Assembly (NCBI GenBank): GCA_040007395.1
Contig: JBDTVG010000129.1
Location: forward strand, 1-42,421
Reading direction: 5' to 3'
DNA from: DATGFK01 sp040007395
GTDB lineage: Bacteria > Chloroflexota > Anaerolineae > Aggregatilineales > UBA2796
DNA: 42,421 nt
Part shown: piece after piece, positions 24,046-32,771 of the stretch
Position numbering within the stretch: the first letter of the stretch is position 1
Layout: each line of letters opens with the position of its first letter
Notes under the pieces: generated by a model
Databases searched by the model: none
The model's input: only the letters and a program-made list of their open reading frames with translations
Told to the model about the DNA's origin: nothing
Made by a program: the position numbers and the translations under genes

Positions 24046-25095
24046 ATGAACGTTCGTCCACTGCTCAATCTGACTTCGGATCGCTTGCGGGCGCTGCCGA
24101 TGGTCGTGCTGTACATCACCGACGGCTGTAACAGTCGGTGTGTGACTTGCGACATCTGGAAATTGCCGCGCCGCAATATGGATATGGCGTTGGTTGAACG
24201 CTTGGCGGCGGAGTTCCCCAAACTTGGCGTGTCGCAGGTGGTGTTGAGCGGTGGCGAAGCGATGCAGCACCCCGAATGGCCTCAAATCGCCCGTACTTTT
24301 AGGGCAGCAGGCGCAAAAGTTTTGCTTTTGACCAATGGGCTAGCGCTCAAAAAGCAAGCTGCACAAGTGATCGAAACGATTGACTCGCTCACTGTGAGTC
24401 TTGATGGGGGAACCCCGGAAACCTATCACCAGATTCGCGGTGTGGATGCTCTGCCGACAATCCTCAGCGGGATGCGTACCATTGCCGATGGCGGTATCCC
24501 AATCACTACACGCACAACGTTACAGCACAACAACTACCGCGAGATGCCATTGATTATCGATGCAGCGAAAGCAGTGGGCGCACAGAAAGTCAGCTTTTTG
24601 ACGGTAGACGTGGGCAGCTTTGAGGCGTTCGGACCACGCTTCGACGGCAGTAAGCCTAATCCCAATGCAGTCCCCCTTCACATGCCGTCGAGTCCTGCCT
24701 TGACTCCCGACGATCTACCCGCCTTCGCTGAAATCCTTACTGCGCTAGAACGTTCCCATGCCGCCGATTTCGAGGCGGGGCTGATTGCGGAGAGTCCCGC
24801 CAAACTGTGGCGGATGCACCACTATTTTATGGCGCTGAATAGGTTAGTGGCTTTTGAAGGGCTGCGTTGTAATGCACCGCATATTTCGACGGTGATCGAA
24901 GTCGATGGCACGTTGCGCCCCTGTTTTTTCCTGCCCCAAACCGGAAAACTCGGCAAACGGGCGCTTAGTGAAGCCATCAATGATGACTCGGCTATTGAAC
25001 TTCGCAAAGCCTATCGGACAGGTCAACGAGCCGAGTGTGAACGCTGTGTCTGTCCACTATATCGTGGCCCACGCGCCCTGCTGAAAGGGCTGTGA
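24046..25095 (+). CDS. Radical SAM protein with C-terminal cysteine cluster
   Basis: The 349-residue protein has the [4Fe-4S]-SAM motif Cys28-x3-Cys32-x2-Cys35 (TDGCNSRCVTCDIW), GGEAM (69-73) and SVSLDG strands of the MoaA-like TIM barrel. A C-terminal SPASM/twitch-like set of Cys (275, 293, 331, 334, 336; LRCNAP, LRPCFF, ECERCVCPLY) implies an auxiliary cluster. This is the layout of peptide-modifying and MoaA/PqqE-like enzymes. No precursor peptide is visible next to it, so the substrate is unknown. ATG 24046 is chosen over TTG 24040. Confidence 0.88.
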   Translation: MNVRPLLNLTSDRLRALPMVVLYITDGCNSRCVTCDIWKLPRRNMDMALVERLAAEFPKLGVSQVVLSGGEAMQHPEWPQIARTFRAAGAKVLLLTNGLALKKQAAQVIETIDSLTVSLDGGTPETYHQIRGVDALPTILSGMRTIADGGIPITTRTTLQHNNYREMPLIIDAAKAVGAQKVSFLTVDVGSFEAFGPRFDGSKPNPNAVPLHMPSSPALTPDDLPAFAEILTALERSHAADFEAGLIAESPAKLWRMHHYFMALNRLVAFEGLRCNAPHISTVIEVDGTLRPCFFLPQTGKLGKRALSEAINDDSAIELRKAYRTGQRAECERCVCPLYRGPRALLKGL

Positions 25096-25161
25096 GTCTC
25101 GGTTTGTAGTTTTTTAGCCTTACGGTAGCGGTGTCATCCTCTACACACCGTCGGGGGCTTG

Positions 25162-25170
25162 TGCTACAAT
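25162..25170 (+). promoter_or_regulatory. Extended -10 promoter of surE
   Basis: TGCTACAAT (25162-25170) is an extended -10 element without a good -35 partner. Transcription should start near 25177, 28 nt before the surE ATG. The in-frame ATG at 25169 overlaps this element and is therefore unlikely to be used. Confidence 0.5.
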
Positions 25171-25204
25171 GCGTGCTGACGTTCCCCACCTGAAAGGTTC
25201 ACCC

Positions 25205-25963
25205 ATGCATATTCTTGTCTCGAATGATGACGGAATCCTTGCGCCGGGTTTGTTGGCGCTGGCAACCGCCATGCGCGTCTTTGGCACTGTAACCGTGATC
25301 GGGCCAGAGGAAAACCAGAGCGCCAACGGTCATCGCAAGACGCTGACCAAGCCGCTTCGTATCAACTCGACCCATCTTGCCGACGGCACACTAGCCTACT
25401 CGACAGACGGTGCGCCCGCCGATTGCGTCGGAGTCGCGTTGCTGGGCTTTATCAAAGAACCAGTGGATCTTGTCGTATCCGGCATTAATCGGGGCCCGAA
25501 TATGGGTCAGGATTTGACCTACAGTGGCACACTCGCCGCCGCTTTTGAGGGTGCAATTTTCCACAAGCCCGCCGTCGCTTTTTCACTCGATGATCGTTCT
25601 GCCGAGGCCAACTATTCTGCCGCCGCTGAGATCGCACAACGAGTGGTTCGGCAAGTGATCGCGCATAGTTTGCCGCCATTAACCCTACTCAGTGTGAATG
25701 TGCCAAACCTGCCACTGAGCCACCTTGCCGGGATGTATATCACCCGGCAAGGCACCAGCGTTTTTCGTGACGAATTGGTTGAGCGCGTCGATCCGTCGGG
25801 TCGCCCCTATTACTGGATTGGTGGGGAAGCACCAACAGGCGACCTTGAAGCCGAAGGAACTGACATCTGGGCTGTACATAATGGCTATGTCTCGATCACG
25901 CCTGTTCATTTGGATATGACTGCACACCAGATGATCCACCACCTCAAGGAATGGACATTCTAA
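25205..25963 (+). CDS. surE: 5'/3'-nucleotidase SurE
   Basis: It dephosphorylates nucleoside monophosphates and is linked to stationary-phase survival. The 252-residue protein starts MHILVSNDDG with metal ligands Asp8 and Asp9, Ser39 in ENQSANG and Asn95 in VSGINRGPNMG, exactly the spacing of known SurE, followed by LTYSGTLAAAFEG. GAAAGG lies before ATG 25205. The stop codon TAA directly abuts the ATG of the following SDR gene. Confidence 0.96.
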   Translation: MHILVSNDDGILAPGLLALATAMRVFGTVTVIGPEENQSANGHRKTLTKPLRINSTHLADGTLAYSTDGAPADCVGVALLGFIKEPVDLVVSGINRGPNMGQDLTYSGTLAAAFEGAIFHKPAVAFSLDDRSAEANYSAAAEIAQRVVRQVIAHSLPPLTLLSVNVPNLPLSHLAGMYITRQGTSVFRDELVERVDPSGRPYYWIGGEAPTGDLEAEGTDIWAVHNGYVSITPVHLDMTAHQMIHHLKEWTF

Positions 25964-26749
25964 ATGTCGGTTAGTCCGAACGCGAAACGGGTTTTTGTCA
26001 CGGGCGGCACTGGCTTTTTGGGCTATCGTGTGGTGAGGGCGCTGTTGGAACAGGGCGCAGATGTGACGGTCATGGTTCGGCCCGGTAGCGAGGAAAAGCT
26101 CGGCACATTGCGCGGGAAAGTCCAGTGGGTTGAGGGCGATCCCTGGCATCCGGCGAGTATGCGGGGTCGTGCGCGTGGACATGCCATCGTGATCCATTTG
26201 ATCGGTGGGTTGAAACCCGACCCCGCACGCGGCTTAACCTTCCGTCACCTCAACTATGTGTCGGTTCGTAACGTGGCACAGATGGCGGTAGGTGATGGGG
26301 TGCCACATATTCTGCTGCTCAGTGTTTCGGCAGCGCCTCTGGGTGTGAAACGTGGCTATGTGGAAAGCAAGCGCGACGCTGAACAATACATACAAAACAC
26401 GGGACTGAGCTGGACAATTGTTCGCGCCCCGACGCTCTATGTGCCGGGGCAACCGCGCGGCACGATCTATCGCCTGCTCTCCATCCTCGGCGCGATCCCG
26501 CTGTTTGGGCTGGCGCTCTCGGCTTATACGCCGCTATCCGTCGATACGGCGGCACGCGGTATCACCAGTTTAGCCCTGTCCAGTGATTCGCTGCACAATC
26601 GGCTGATCAAGCCCCACCAGTTGCGACGAATAGGACGTAATCAGGAACGCCGTTTTGTAGCTACTATCGATTCTCATCTCTCCAACGAAGCCCCTGATGA
26701 CAGCCTTGATGAGCCGCCGTTTGGTTGGTTGCCACCGGGCAAAGCGTAA
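25964..26749 (+). CDS. NAD(P)-binding atypical SDR (NDUFA9/NmrA-like)
   Basis: The 261-residue Rossmann protein has VTGGTGFLGYRVVRALL (12-28), the nucleotide-binding motif, and Tyr132-x3-Lys136 in YVESKRDAEQY; SWTIVRAPTLYVPG follows. This pattern is typical of NDUFA9-like atypical SDRs, which often act as NADPH-sensing or quinone-related proteins. The substrate is unknown. It starts on the base after the surE stop, so it is co-translated. Confidence 0.85.
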   Translation: MSVSPNAKRVFVTGGTGFLGYRVVRALLEQGADVTVMVRPGSEEKLGTLRGKVQWVEGDPWHPASMRGRARGHAIVIHLIGGLKPDPARGLTFRHLNYVSVRNVAQMAVGDGVPHILLLSVSAAPLGVKRGYVESKRDAEQYIQNTGLSWTIVRAPTLYVPGQPRGTIYRLLSILGAIPLFGLALSAYTPLSVDTAARGITSLALSSDSLHNRLIKPHQLRRIGRNQERRFVATIDSHLSNEAPDDSLDEPPFGWLPPGKA

Positions 26750-26775
26750 GCCCCTTCCGTATTTGTAATTCGCAG

Positions 26776-27360
26776 TTACTTAACGATAAGGGTTTCTTTC
26801 ATACCATAAAAGTAATGTGTAACCATCGGCATGGGAGTCATCTTGGGATCGGCGGTAGGCGTAGGACCATCGGGCATCGGCATCGGTTGGAAGCAGCCTA
26901 TTTCCCATTTTCCTTTGGTGCTGTCTGGCAGCGTGAACGCTAGTGTGATTGATTGGTCTGGGTTAAGCACTACCTCAGTCAAGCCTTTGGTGCTGATTTC
27001 AAATTCCTGATTCTGTGCGCCCTGTGCGCCCGTAATAGTCATCTCCACCCCATCGAATAACCCGGTTGCATAGCCATCCACATGGCCATCTGCTTGCTTG
27101 ATAGGGTCTTTGCCGAGCCAGATTTCGTGGACGAACTTACCCGTATTCTTGAGTGTCAGGCTGTAAAGTTGCCCCGCTATTACCGTGATTGGCAGTCCTT
27201 CTTGTTGACCTTCCTGTTGAAAAGTGTACTCGTTCATCAATATAGTGATTTTGGTAGCTTCTTCACCTTCTGATCGAACTGTGATCGTCGCACTAAAAAC
27301 GCCGATTGCTGCGATCACGATAGCCACACATAGGCTAATGAAGGTGCGTTTCGAAATCAT
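26776..27360 (-). CDS. Exported cupredoxin-like protein with Met/Pro-rich copper loop
   Basis: The 194-residue product has an N-terminal signal or anchor (7-27) and a beta-rich domain. Type 1 copper ligands can be assigned as His78 (FVHEIWLG), Cys156 (WEIGCFQ), His182 (VTHYF) and Met187 (YGMKE). Between Cys156 and His182 there are 25 residues rich in Pro, Met and Thr, where ordinary cupredoxins have 2-7, so the copper loop carries a large insert that might itself bind copper. ATG 27360 has GAGGAG 9 nt upstream; an earlier start is poorly supported. It lies upstream of, and in the same direction as, the downstream-ending xylanase operon but is separate. Confidence 0.8.
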   Translation of the reverse strand: MISKRTFISLCVAIVIAAIGVFSATITVRSEGEEATKITILMNEYTFQQEGQQEGLPITVIAGQLYSLTLKNTGKFVHEIWLGKDPIKQADGHVDGYATGLFDGVEMTITGAQGAQNQEFEISTKGLTEVVLNPDQSITLAFTLPDSTKGKWEIGCFQPMPMPDGPTPTADPKMTPMPMVTHYFYGMKETLIVK

Positions 27361-27495
27361 CAAAGTAGGCTCCTCTAGCATTTCACAGGTACAGTCTAGT
27401 CTGGTATTGTTCACGCCTCATCTACCAAATTTCACCGCACCTGAATGTCAATTGTCATATTGTTATAACGATTTAGCCACCTATTGAGCAAATTT

Positions 27496-28566
27496 TTAGC
27501 GCTCTGCCAGCGCATCACCTAACGCGCCGTAGGCTGGCTTGAACGCATAGGTCTTGTCGAAAAGCAATGGCGCGTCCGGTCTTCCCGGCGGGCTGGTGAT
27601 CCATGTATATTGGTCAGTGAAGCCCCATGTCAAAAACGCTTTGCAAGGGTCAGTTTTCAGGCACACACTCGCCATGTCATAATAAAGTTGTGCTTGCGCT
27701 GCCAGCTTTTCGTCCAGCGTCCCTGCACCATCTTGAATTTTCACATCCATCTCGGTGATATGCACCTGCAAGCCTAACGCGCCGATCCGCTCGATATTGG
27801 CCTGCACTGCATCCGCTGAGGGCGGGTTATTGAGACTGATGTGCATCTGTAAGCCAACGCCGTCAATCGGCACTCCGCGTTCTTTCATCCCTTTAACAAG
27901 GGTATAAATGGCATTGGATTTGCCATTCATCCCCTCACCGCCATAATCGTTATAGAACAGCTTGGCCTTGGGGTCAGCTTCATGTGCCCAGCGGAAGGCA
28001 TTATCGATGTAGTCAGGCCCGATCACACTCAGCCACACATCGTTACGCAGTGCGCCGCTGTCACCTATCGCTTCGTTGACCACATCCCAAGCGAGGATGC
28101 GCCCTTTATAATGTTCAACCACCGTTTTAATGTGGTCATGCAGGATATTCAAGAGTTCGTCGCGGGTAAATTTGCCGCCCTTGATCCATTCGGGCATCTG
28201 CTCATGCCACACTAAGTTATGTCCGCGCACTTTCATCCCGTTGGCTTCCGCGAACTTGACAATCGCATCCGCAGCGCCAAAGCTATAAGTGGTCGGTTGC
28301 GGGTGAATCGGCCCCATCTTCATAGCATTTTCTGGCACGACCATATTGAACTCGCGCTTCAGGGTATCGCGATATTCCTCGTTGGCTGATAGAGGCGCAA
28401 ATGCTACTGCCGCACCGATGTAAAATCCACGCGCCACTGCCAGATCACGTAAGCTGCCACGCTCTACTATTTCCGTAGCCCTACCCGCCGATCCATGTAA
28501 TACCGTCCCACAAGCCGAAAGCACCACCATTAAAGACACAAGGATAACATAGCGTACCTTGCTCAT
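27496..28566 (-). CDS. GH10 endo-1,4-beta-xylanase, lipoprotein
   Basis: It cleaves internal xylan bonds at the cell surface. The 356-residue protein has a lipoprotein signal (LSAC, Cys19) and a full GH10 barrel: FNMVVPENAMKMG, RGHNLVWHEQMPEW, acid/base Glu165 in WDVVNEAI, GVGLQMHIS, nucleophile Glu272 in HITEMDVKI, and LTWGFTDQYTWI. No carbohydrate-binding module is present. The ATG follows the TAA of the LarA-like gene without any gap, and both lie behind the SDR gene, so this is the third gene of a sugar-acid operon. Confidence 0.96.
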   Translation of the reverse strand: MSKVRYVILVSLMVVLSACGTVLHGSAGRATEIVERGSLRDLAVARGFYIGAAVAFAPLSANEEYRDTLKREFNMVVPENAMKMGPIHPQPTTYSFGAADAIVKFAEANGMKVRGHNLVWHEQMPEWIKGGKFTRDELLNILHDHIKTVVEHYKGRILAWDVVNEAIGDSGALRNDVWLSVIGPDYIDNAFRWAHEADPKAKLFYNDYGGEGMNGKSNAIYTLVKGMKERGVPIDGVGLQMHISLNNPPSADAVQANIERIGALGLQVHITEMDVKIQDGAGTLDEKLAAQAQLYYDMASVCLKTDPCKAFLTWGFTDQYTWITSPPGRPDAPLLFDKTYAFKPAYGALGDALAER

Positions 28567-29841
28567 TTAGCGCACTGCCACAGGTTGAGCGAGACGATAT
28601 AGCAATTCTCCAGCTTTTGGAACCAACAGAATGCCCTCATCCTCACGATTAGCCCATTCCGCCGGATTGATCGTCGCCGGGTCGAGATAGCCCAAATTAT
28701 GCTGCATACAACGTTCCTCTGAGATGCCTGTCGCTAGCGTAACCTTGATACGTGGGTGTTCGCCCGTCACCGGGTCGTATTCTCCCATGCCGCGTAGATG
28801 AGTACTGTGAGCCAGCACTCCGCCGGGATAGTCCTTGAATTTGTCCCACTGTTTGGTGAAGTAATCGCGCACATGATAGCCGATCTTCGCCAACGTCTCA
28901 CCATGCGTATAGCTGAACTCGGTAATATGCGGTGCGTAGATAATCACCTCGCCGCCATCTGCAATAACCGGTTCGAGCTTGTACATGCCCTTAGCCGCCG
29001 TCCAGATGTCATCATACATAGCAGGCATCACCGAGAGTACCCGCTGAAACGGATGATCTACATAGCGAATATGAACGTGTGCGGAAAGGTCAGCCGCCGC
29101 CGCCCATGCTGCTTCGGGGGTATCGATATATAAGCCTGCCAATTTGCTGCTGCCCGGTGCAACGACCATGGCGAAGCACAGCTTGGGAATCGTAACCATA
29201 GCGGCGGCTTTGTCGATCAACTGGCGCATCGGAGTCAGACCGAGCTTGCCAATCGTTGCGAAACTGGTGATCAACGCGCCCAGCCAGTGCGAAAGATCAA
29301 TTAGCTCCGGGCCACTCACGCCGGGGAAGAAATACTTGTTGCCGCCCGAAAAGCCAACCACCTCATGTGGGAATACTGGGCCGCAGATAATAATCTGGTC
29401 ATACTGCATGACCAGCCGATTGATCCGCACGTTGACCGATTGATGCAGCCGTCCATCGCTGATGGCTTGCACTTCGTCGGCAGAAATCGTACCAAGTATG
29501 ACAAACGTCTCCGGGTTCTCCCACAGATGGTTAAAAACGTGTACGCCGGGGAAGGTAGTTTCCCATTCGTCGGCGCTAACGCCCATTAGCTGGTTAATGT
29601 GCTCTGGCTCCATTGGTTGATGTGTGCCGAGCGCTATCAGAAAATCTAGCGCAGCAACCCGTCCGATCAGTTCCCGATAGAACAGGCGAAACATCTGCGG
29701 CATCGGCACGGTGCGTGTGCCGTCTGGCACAATGATGAGTACCCGTTTACCCGTCAAATCATGTTCCGCTAACGCGGTTTCAGTCAAGTTCGTGATTTCA
29801 TCATCGGTCAAAGTACGGTCAGAAAATCCATAGCCAATCAT
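28567..29841 (-). CDS. LarA-superfamily nickel-dependent hydroxyacid racemase/epimerase
   Basis: LarA enzymes use a nickel-pincer nucleotide to invert 2-hydroxy acids. The 424-residue protein has PDGTR (39-43), LGTHQPM (71-77), and HEVVGFSGGNKYFFPG. His159, Lys169 and His185 have exactly the 10- and 16-residue spacings of LarA His174, Lys184 and His200; His105 suits His108. So cofactor attachment and metal binding look intact. Family members act on lactate, malate and gluconate/mannonate among others. Its place between a mannonate oxidoreductase-like SDR and a xylanase favours a sugar-acid substrate. The cofactor genes larB, larC and larE are not in the window. Confidence 0.9.
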   Translation of the reverse strand: MIGYGFSDRTLTDDEITNLTETALAEHDLTGKRVLIIVPDGTRTVPMPQMFRLFYRELIGRVAALDFLIALGTHQPMEPEHINQLMGVSADEWETTFPGVHVFNHLWENPETFVILGTISADEVQAISDGRLHQSVNVRINRLVMQYDQIIICGPVFPHEVVGFSGGNKYFFPGVSGPELIDLSHWLGALITSFATIGKLGLTPMRQLIDKAAAMVTIPKLCFAMVVAPGSSKLAGLYIDTPEAAWAAAADLSAHVHIRYVDHPFQRVLSVMPAMYDDIWTAAKGMYKLEPVIADGGEVIIYAPHITEFSYTHGETLAKIGYHVRDYFTKQWDKFKDYPGGVLAHSTHLRGMGEYDPVTGEHPRIKVTLATGISEERCMQHNLGYLDPATINPAEWANREDEGILLVPKAGELLYRLAQPVAVR

Positions 29842-29846
29842 CAGCT

Positions 29847-30677
29847 TTACACTCCACTAAATACACTAAACCCACCATCGACGGGAACGACTACACCATT
29901 CACAAAACGTGCGCCGGGGCTGCATAACCAGATCAAGGTGCTAACAAGTTCGGCGGGTTCGCCAAAACGCCCCGCTGGTGTATGACCGATGATCGTTTGC
30001 CCACGCGGAGTCAGGCTGTTATCTTCGTTGAGCAGCAAACGCCGATTCTGATCCCCAATAAAGAAGCCGGGAGCAATGGCATTAACCCGCAGCCCCTCGC
30101 CATGCTTTTGCGCGAGTTCCACTGCTAGCCAGCGCGTGAAGTTATCGATAGCGGCTTTGGCAGCGGAATAGCCTACCACGCGAGTGATCGCCCGCATTGC
30201 TGCCATCGACGAAATATTGACAATGCAGCCTGCTTTCTGCTGTGCCATAATCGCACCGAAAATCTGAGTAGGCAGCAGTGTTCCCGTCAAATTGAGATCC
30301 AACACTTGCTCAAAGGCCGCTTGTGGCATATCGAACACCGATTTATCCGGGCCAATAATCGCATCAGCAACGTTACCGCCTGCCACGTTCGCCAGAATAT
30401 CGACTCGCCCCCAGCGTGCCATTACCACTGCACACGCCGCTTTAAGCTGATCTTTTTGTAAGACATCGGCGGGGAGCGCTAACCCTTCGCCCCCTGCGGC
30501 GACGATCTCTGCAACGATAGCTTCGGCTTCAGCCTGACGACGCGCCAGTACGCCGACTTTTGCGCCCGCCTGTGCCAGCCCCAGTACCATTGCTTTGCCC
30601 AATACGCCCGTACCGCCTGTTACGACGGCAACCTTATTGTCCAATGAAAACAGAGATGCTAAGAAATCCTGTGGCAT
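29847..30677 (-). CDS. SDR, probable D-mannonate oxidoreductase (fructuronate reductase)
   Basis: The 276-residue classical SDR has TGGTGVLGKAM (20-30), NVAGG (97-101), Ser156/157, Tyr170 and Lys174 (YSAAK), and the ending PVDGGFSVFSGV. TPAGRFGEPAEL and that C-terminus closely resemble the SDR-type mannonate oxidoreductases of uronate catabolism, which reduce fructuronate to mannonate; gluconate 5-dehydrogenases are the near alternative. It leads the operon, with 5 bp to the LarA-like gene. A GTGAG site precedes the ATG. A CGATC-AAA-GATCG palindrome (about 30693-30705) lies in its leader. Confidence 0.85.
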   Translation of the reverse strand: MPQDFLASLFSLDNKVAVVTGGTGVLGKAMVLGLAQAGAKVGVLARRQAEAEAIVAEIVAAGGEGLALPADVLQKDQLKAACAVVMARWGRVDILANVAGGNVADAIIGPDKSVFDMPQAAFEQVLDLNLTGTLLPTQIFGAIMAQQKAGCIVNISSMAAMRAITRVVGYSAAKAAIDNFTRWLAVELAQKHGEGLRVNAIAPGFFIGDQNRRLLLNEDNSLTPRGQTIIGHTPAGRFGEPAELVSTLIWLCSPGARFVNGVVVPVDGGFSVFSGV

Positions 30678-30838
30678 GATTGATTAACTCACTTTATAAA
30701 AGACGATCTTTGATCGCCTGAGATCTCGAAAATGCTTTTACCCTAAATTCCTCTCCCATAAGGCGAGAGACTTCTAAACAGACTGGTAAGGTAGATCAGT
30801 CTACTCCGCACCTTCTTTCTTTGCCACTCTACCTTCTT

Positions 30839-30857
30839 GGGTTTCTGCGAGAAACCC
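30839..30857. repeat. 8-bp stem in the gap left of the uronate operon
   Basis: GGGTTTCT (30839-30846) pairs with AGAAACCC (30850-30857). It lies just beyond the transposase remnant in 30678-30905, a gap without a convincing gene that holds the operon promoter and probably the decayed end of the insertion sequence. Confidence 0.4.
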
Positions 30858-30905
30858 ATATTCTCAAGAGTGAAGTTATACTTACAGGGCTTTTGCTGTA
30901 GGGCG

Positions 30906-31392
30906 CTAAAAGGTAGGGATCTGTGGGTAAGGTAGCTCGGTTCGCAGATAGTCAGGCCACAAATCGTGTTGAGCGGCATACAAGGTTTTGCTTAATGGTG
31001 GGGCTTTAACTTTCAGGGACAACCAGACGTGATAACAGTAGGCCAGATGATTGCGTTGAAAACGCGCTTTACGGCACTCACAGCTTTGGGCACTAGTCAG
31101 TTGTTTGAGATCGCGGTGAAGCTGCTCGATGTTCCAGCGCACGGTATTCTCGTGTTGAATGGCGTGAAGGGTCAGCGTGACTTCTGGAGGGTTGGTAATC
31201 CACCCAGTCAATGTCGCCGTTTGTGGCAACTAGCTTGAATAACTGCACTATGAAGGGCAGTTCTTTGAGCTTAATGGTTAAATAGTCACTCACCGCCTCG
31301 TGACTGACTCCGTCCAAATGGTCGGCTAGGTTCGGGCAGGGATAGTTCACTGGCGTGCTGATCAGGCATTCTATGTATTGGCGTTTATTCAT
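30906..31392 (-). pseudogene. Remnant of an IS4-like transposase gene
   Basis: The N-terminal start MNKRQYIECLISTPVNYPC and a short following part run directly into FKLVATNGDIDWV. The reading then continues in another frame with ITNPPEVTLTLHAIQHEN and VRWNIEQLHRDLKQL, CRKARFQRNHLAYCYHVWL, the usual C-terminal end (E of the DDE triad region) of IS4/IS701-type transposases. The catalytic core is deleted, and one extra base near 31200-31204 shifts the frame. The element is dead. No clear terminal repeats were found. Confidence 0.8.
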
Positions 31393-31469
31393 CCTGCCTC
31401 TACACTACCTCATCCGTTACCCAAGCGGCGGTCCTGTGTATTCAAGCGTTAGTGGCGAAAATCACCGTT

Positions 31470-32771
31470 TTACGGATAAACACTGCGTTGATGGCTGAAG
31501 TAGGGTAGCGTGAAGGCAAAGGTTGCCCCGCGATTTGGCTGGCTGTTGACCCAGATATGTCCGCCGTGTGCCTCGACCAAGCCCTTCGCAATTGCTAACC
31601 CCAATCCGGCTCCACGTACCCCTTGATCATCACGGGCGCGGGATTTCTCACCCCGGAAGAAGCTCTCGAAGACATGGGGGATGTCTTCGGGGGCGATCCC
31701 CTCGCCACTGTCGGCGATCTCGACGCGCACACTGTCTCCAGCAAGTTGGGCTTGCAACATGACTTTACCGCCCGGCGGCGTATGCCGCAGCGCGTTACCA
31801 ATTAGGTTATCCAGCACGCGTTGAATCTTTTCGGAAGCCATCACGACAATATCAACTTTATCGTCTACCTGTCCACTCAGCGTGATATTGCGGCGTTCGG
31901 CCTGCGCCCGCATACTTTCTAGCGTATCAGAGATAAGATCGCGCAGTGAAGAAGGTTCCATGTGCAGTTCAACGCGCCCTGCATCAAGCTGTGCCAGTTC
32001 AAAGAGATCGTCGATCAGGCGGCTGAGATGCTGGATCTCACCCTGTGCATTGTGTAGATAGCGCTGAACGGTATCGGGATCGCTCACCACGCCATCCGCC
32101 ATCGCTTCGACCATGACGCGGATCGAGGCCAGCGGCGTGCGGAGATCATGCGATACCCACGCGATCAGGTCACGCCGGGTTTGTTCGAGTAACCGCTTTT
32201 GTGCGTCGGCTTCTTCCAGCCGGGTTGCCATGCGATTAAACGTTGCCGCGAGTGAGGTCAACTCGTCTTTGCCGATGACTTCCACACGAGTCGAAAGATC
32301 GCCGGAAGCCAACCGTTCTGCGCCGTTCGTCAGGTTCGAGATCCGCTCGGTGAGCGCCGAGGAAATGAAGAATCCAAACGAGATTGCTGACAATCCAGCA
32401 AAGACTAGCAGCAATGCCGTCAGGATCAGGTCGTGCTGCTTGATGAACATCAACTGCGCTGTGATCCACACATTGACGAAGATCAAGACTACCGTCAGTA
32501 CAACCATTGCCAGCAGCGCCCAACGCAAACTGCTAAACCAATGGGCTAGCCCAAACTTGTAAAGCGCAAAAGAGGTGAGAACACTCAAGCCCCCCGTCGA
32601 GGAGAGGAACAGCATCAGCAGCAGGACATCGTTGGGCGGCGCATCGAGCATTGGCCCCGCAATAGCGATAACTAGACTGAGCGCCAGCAATACGCCAAAG
32701 GCAAAAGCGAATAAGGGATGCTCAATGGCAAAACGCAGAACTAAGCCCCGACGCTTTCCATCAGACTTCAA
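31470..32771 (-). CDS. Membrane sensor histidine kinase with HAMP domain
   Basis: The 433-residue protein has four predicted membrane helices (about 18-40, 48-70, 82-107, 114-138) with only short loops, so it likely senses within the membrane. Then come HAMP (about 135-190), HisKA with His208 in WVSHDLRTPL, and HATPase with NLIGNALRHTPPGG, ADSGEGI and GAGLGLAI. Its start overlaps the end of the OmpR-type regulator gene by 11 bp, which pairs the two. Confidence 0.94.
   Translation of the reverse strand: MKSDGKRRGLVLRFAIEHPLFAFAFGVLLALSLVIAIAGPMLDAPPNDVLLLMLFLSSTGGLSVLTSFALYKFGLAHWFSSLRWALLAMVVLTVVLIFVNVWITAQLMFIKQHDLILTALLLVFAGLSAISFGFFISSALTERISNLTNGAERLASGDLSTRVEVIGKDELTSLAATFNRMATRLEEADAQKRLLEQTRRDLIAWVSHDLRTPLASIRVMVEAMADGVVSDPDTVQRYLHNAQGEIQHLSRLIDDLFELAQLDAGRVELHMEPSSLRDLISDTLESMRAQAERRNITLSGQVDDKVDIVVMASEKIQRVLDNLIGNALRHTPPGGKVMLQAQLAGDSVRVEIADSGEGIAPEDIPHVFESFFRGEKSRARDDQGVRGAGLGLAIAKGLVEAHGGHIWVNSQPNRGATFAFTLPYFSHQRSVYP

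Noticed and set aside
30743..30979. 78-residue minus-strand open frame beside the transposase remnant
   Set aside because: It has no family resemblance and overlaps the transposase tail in another frame.
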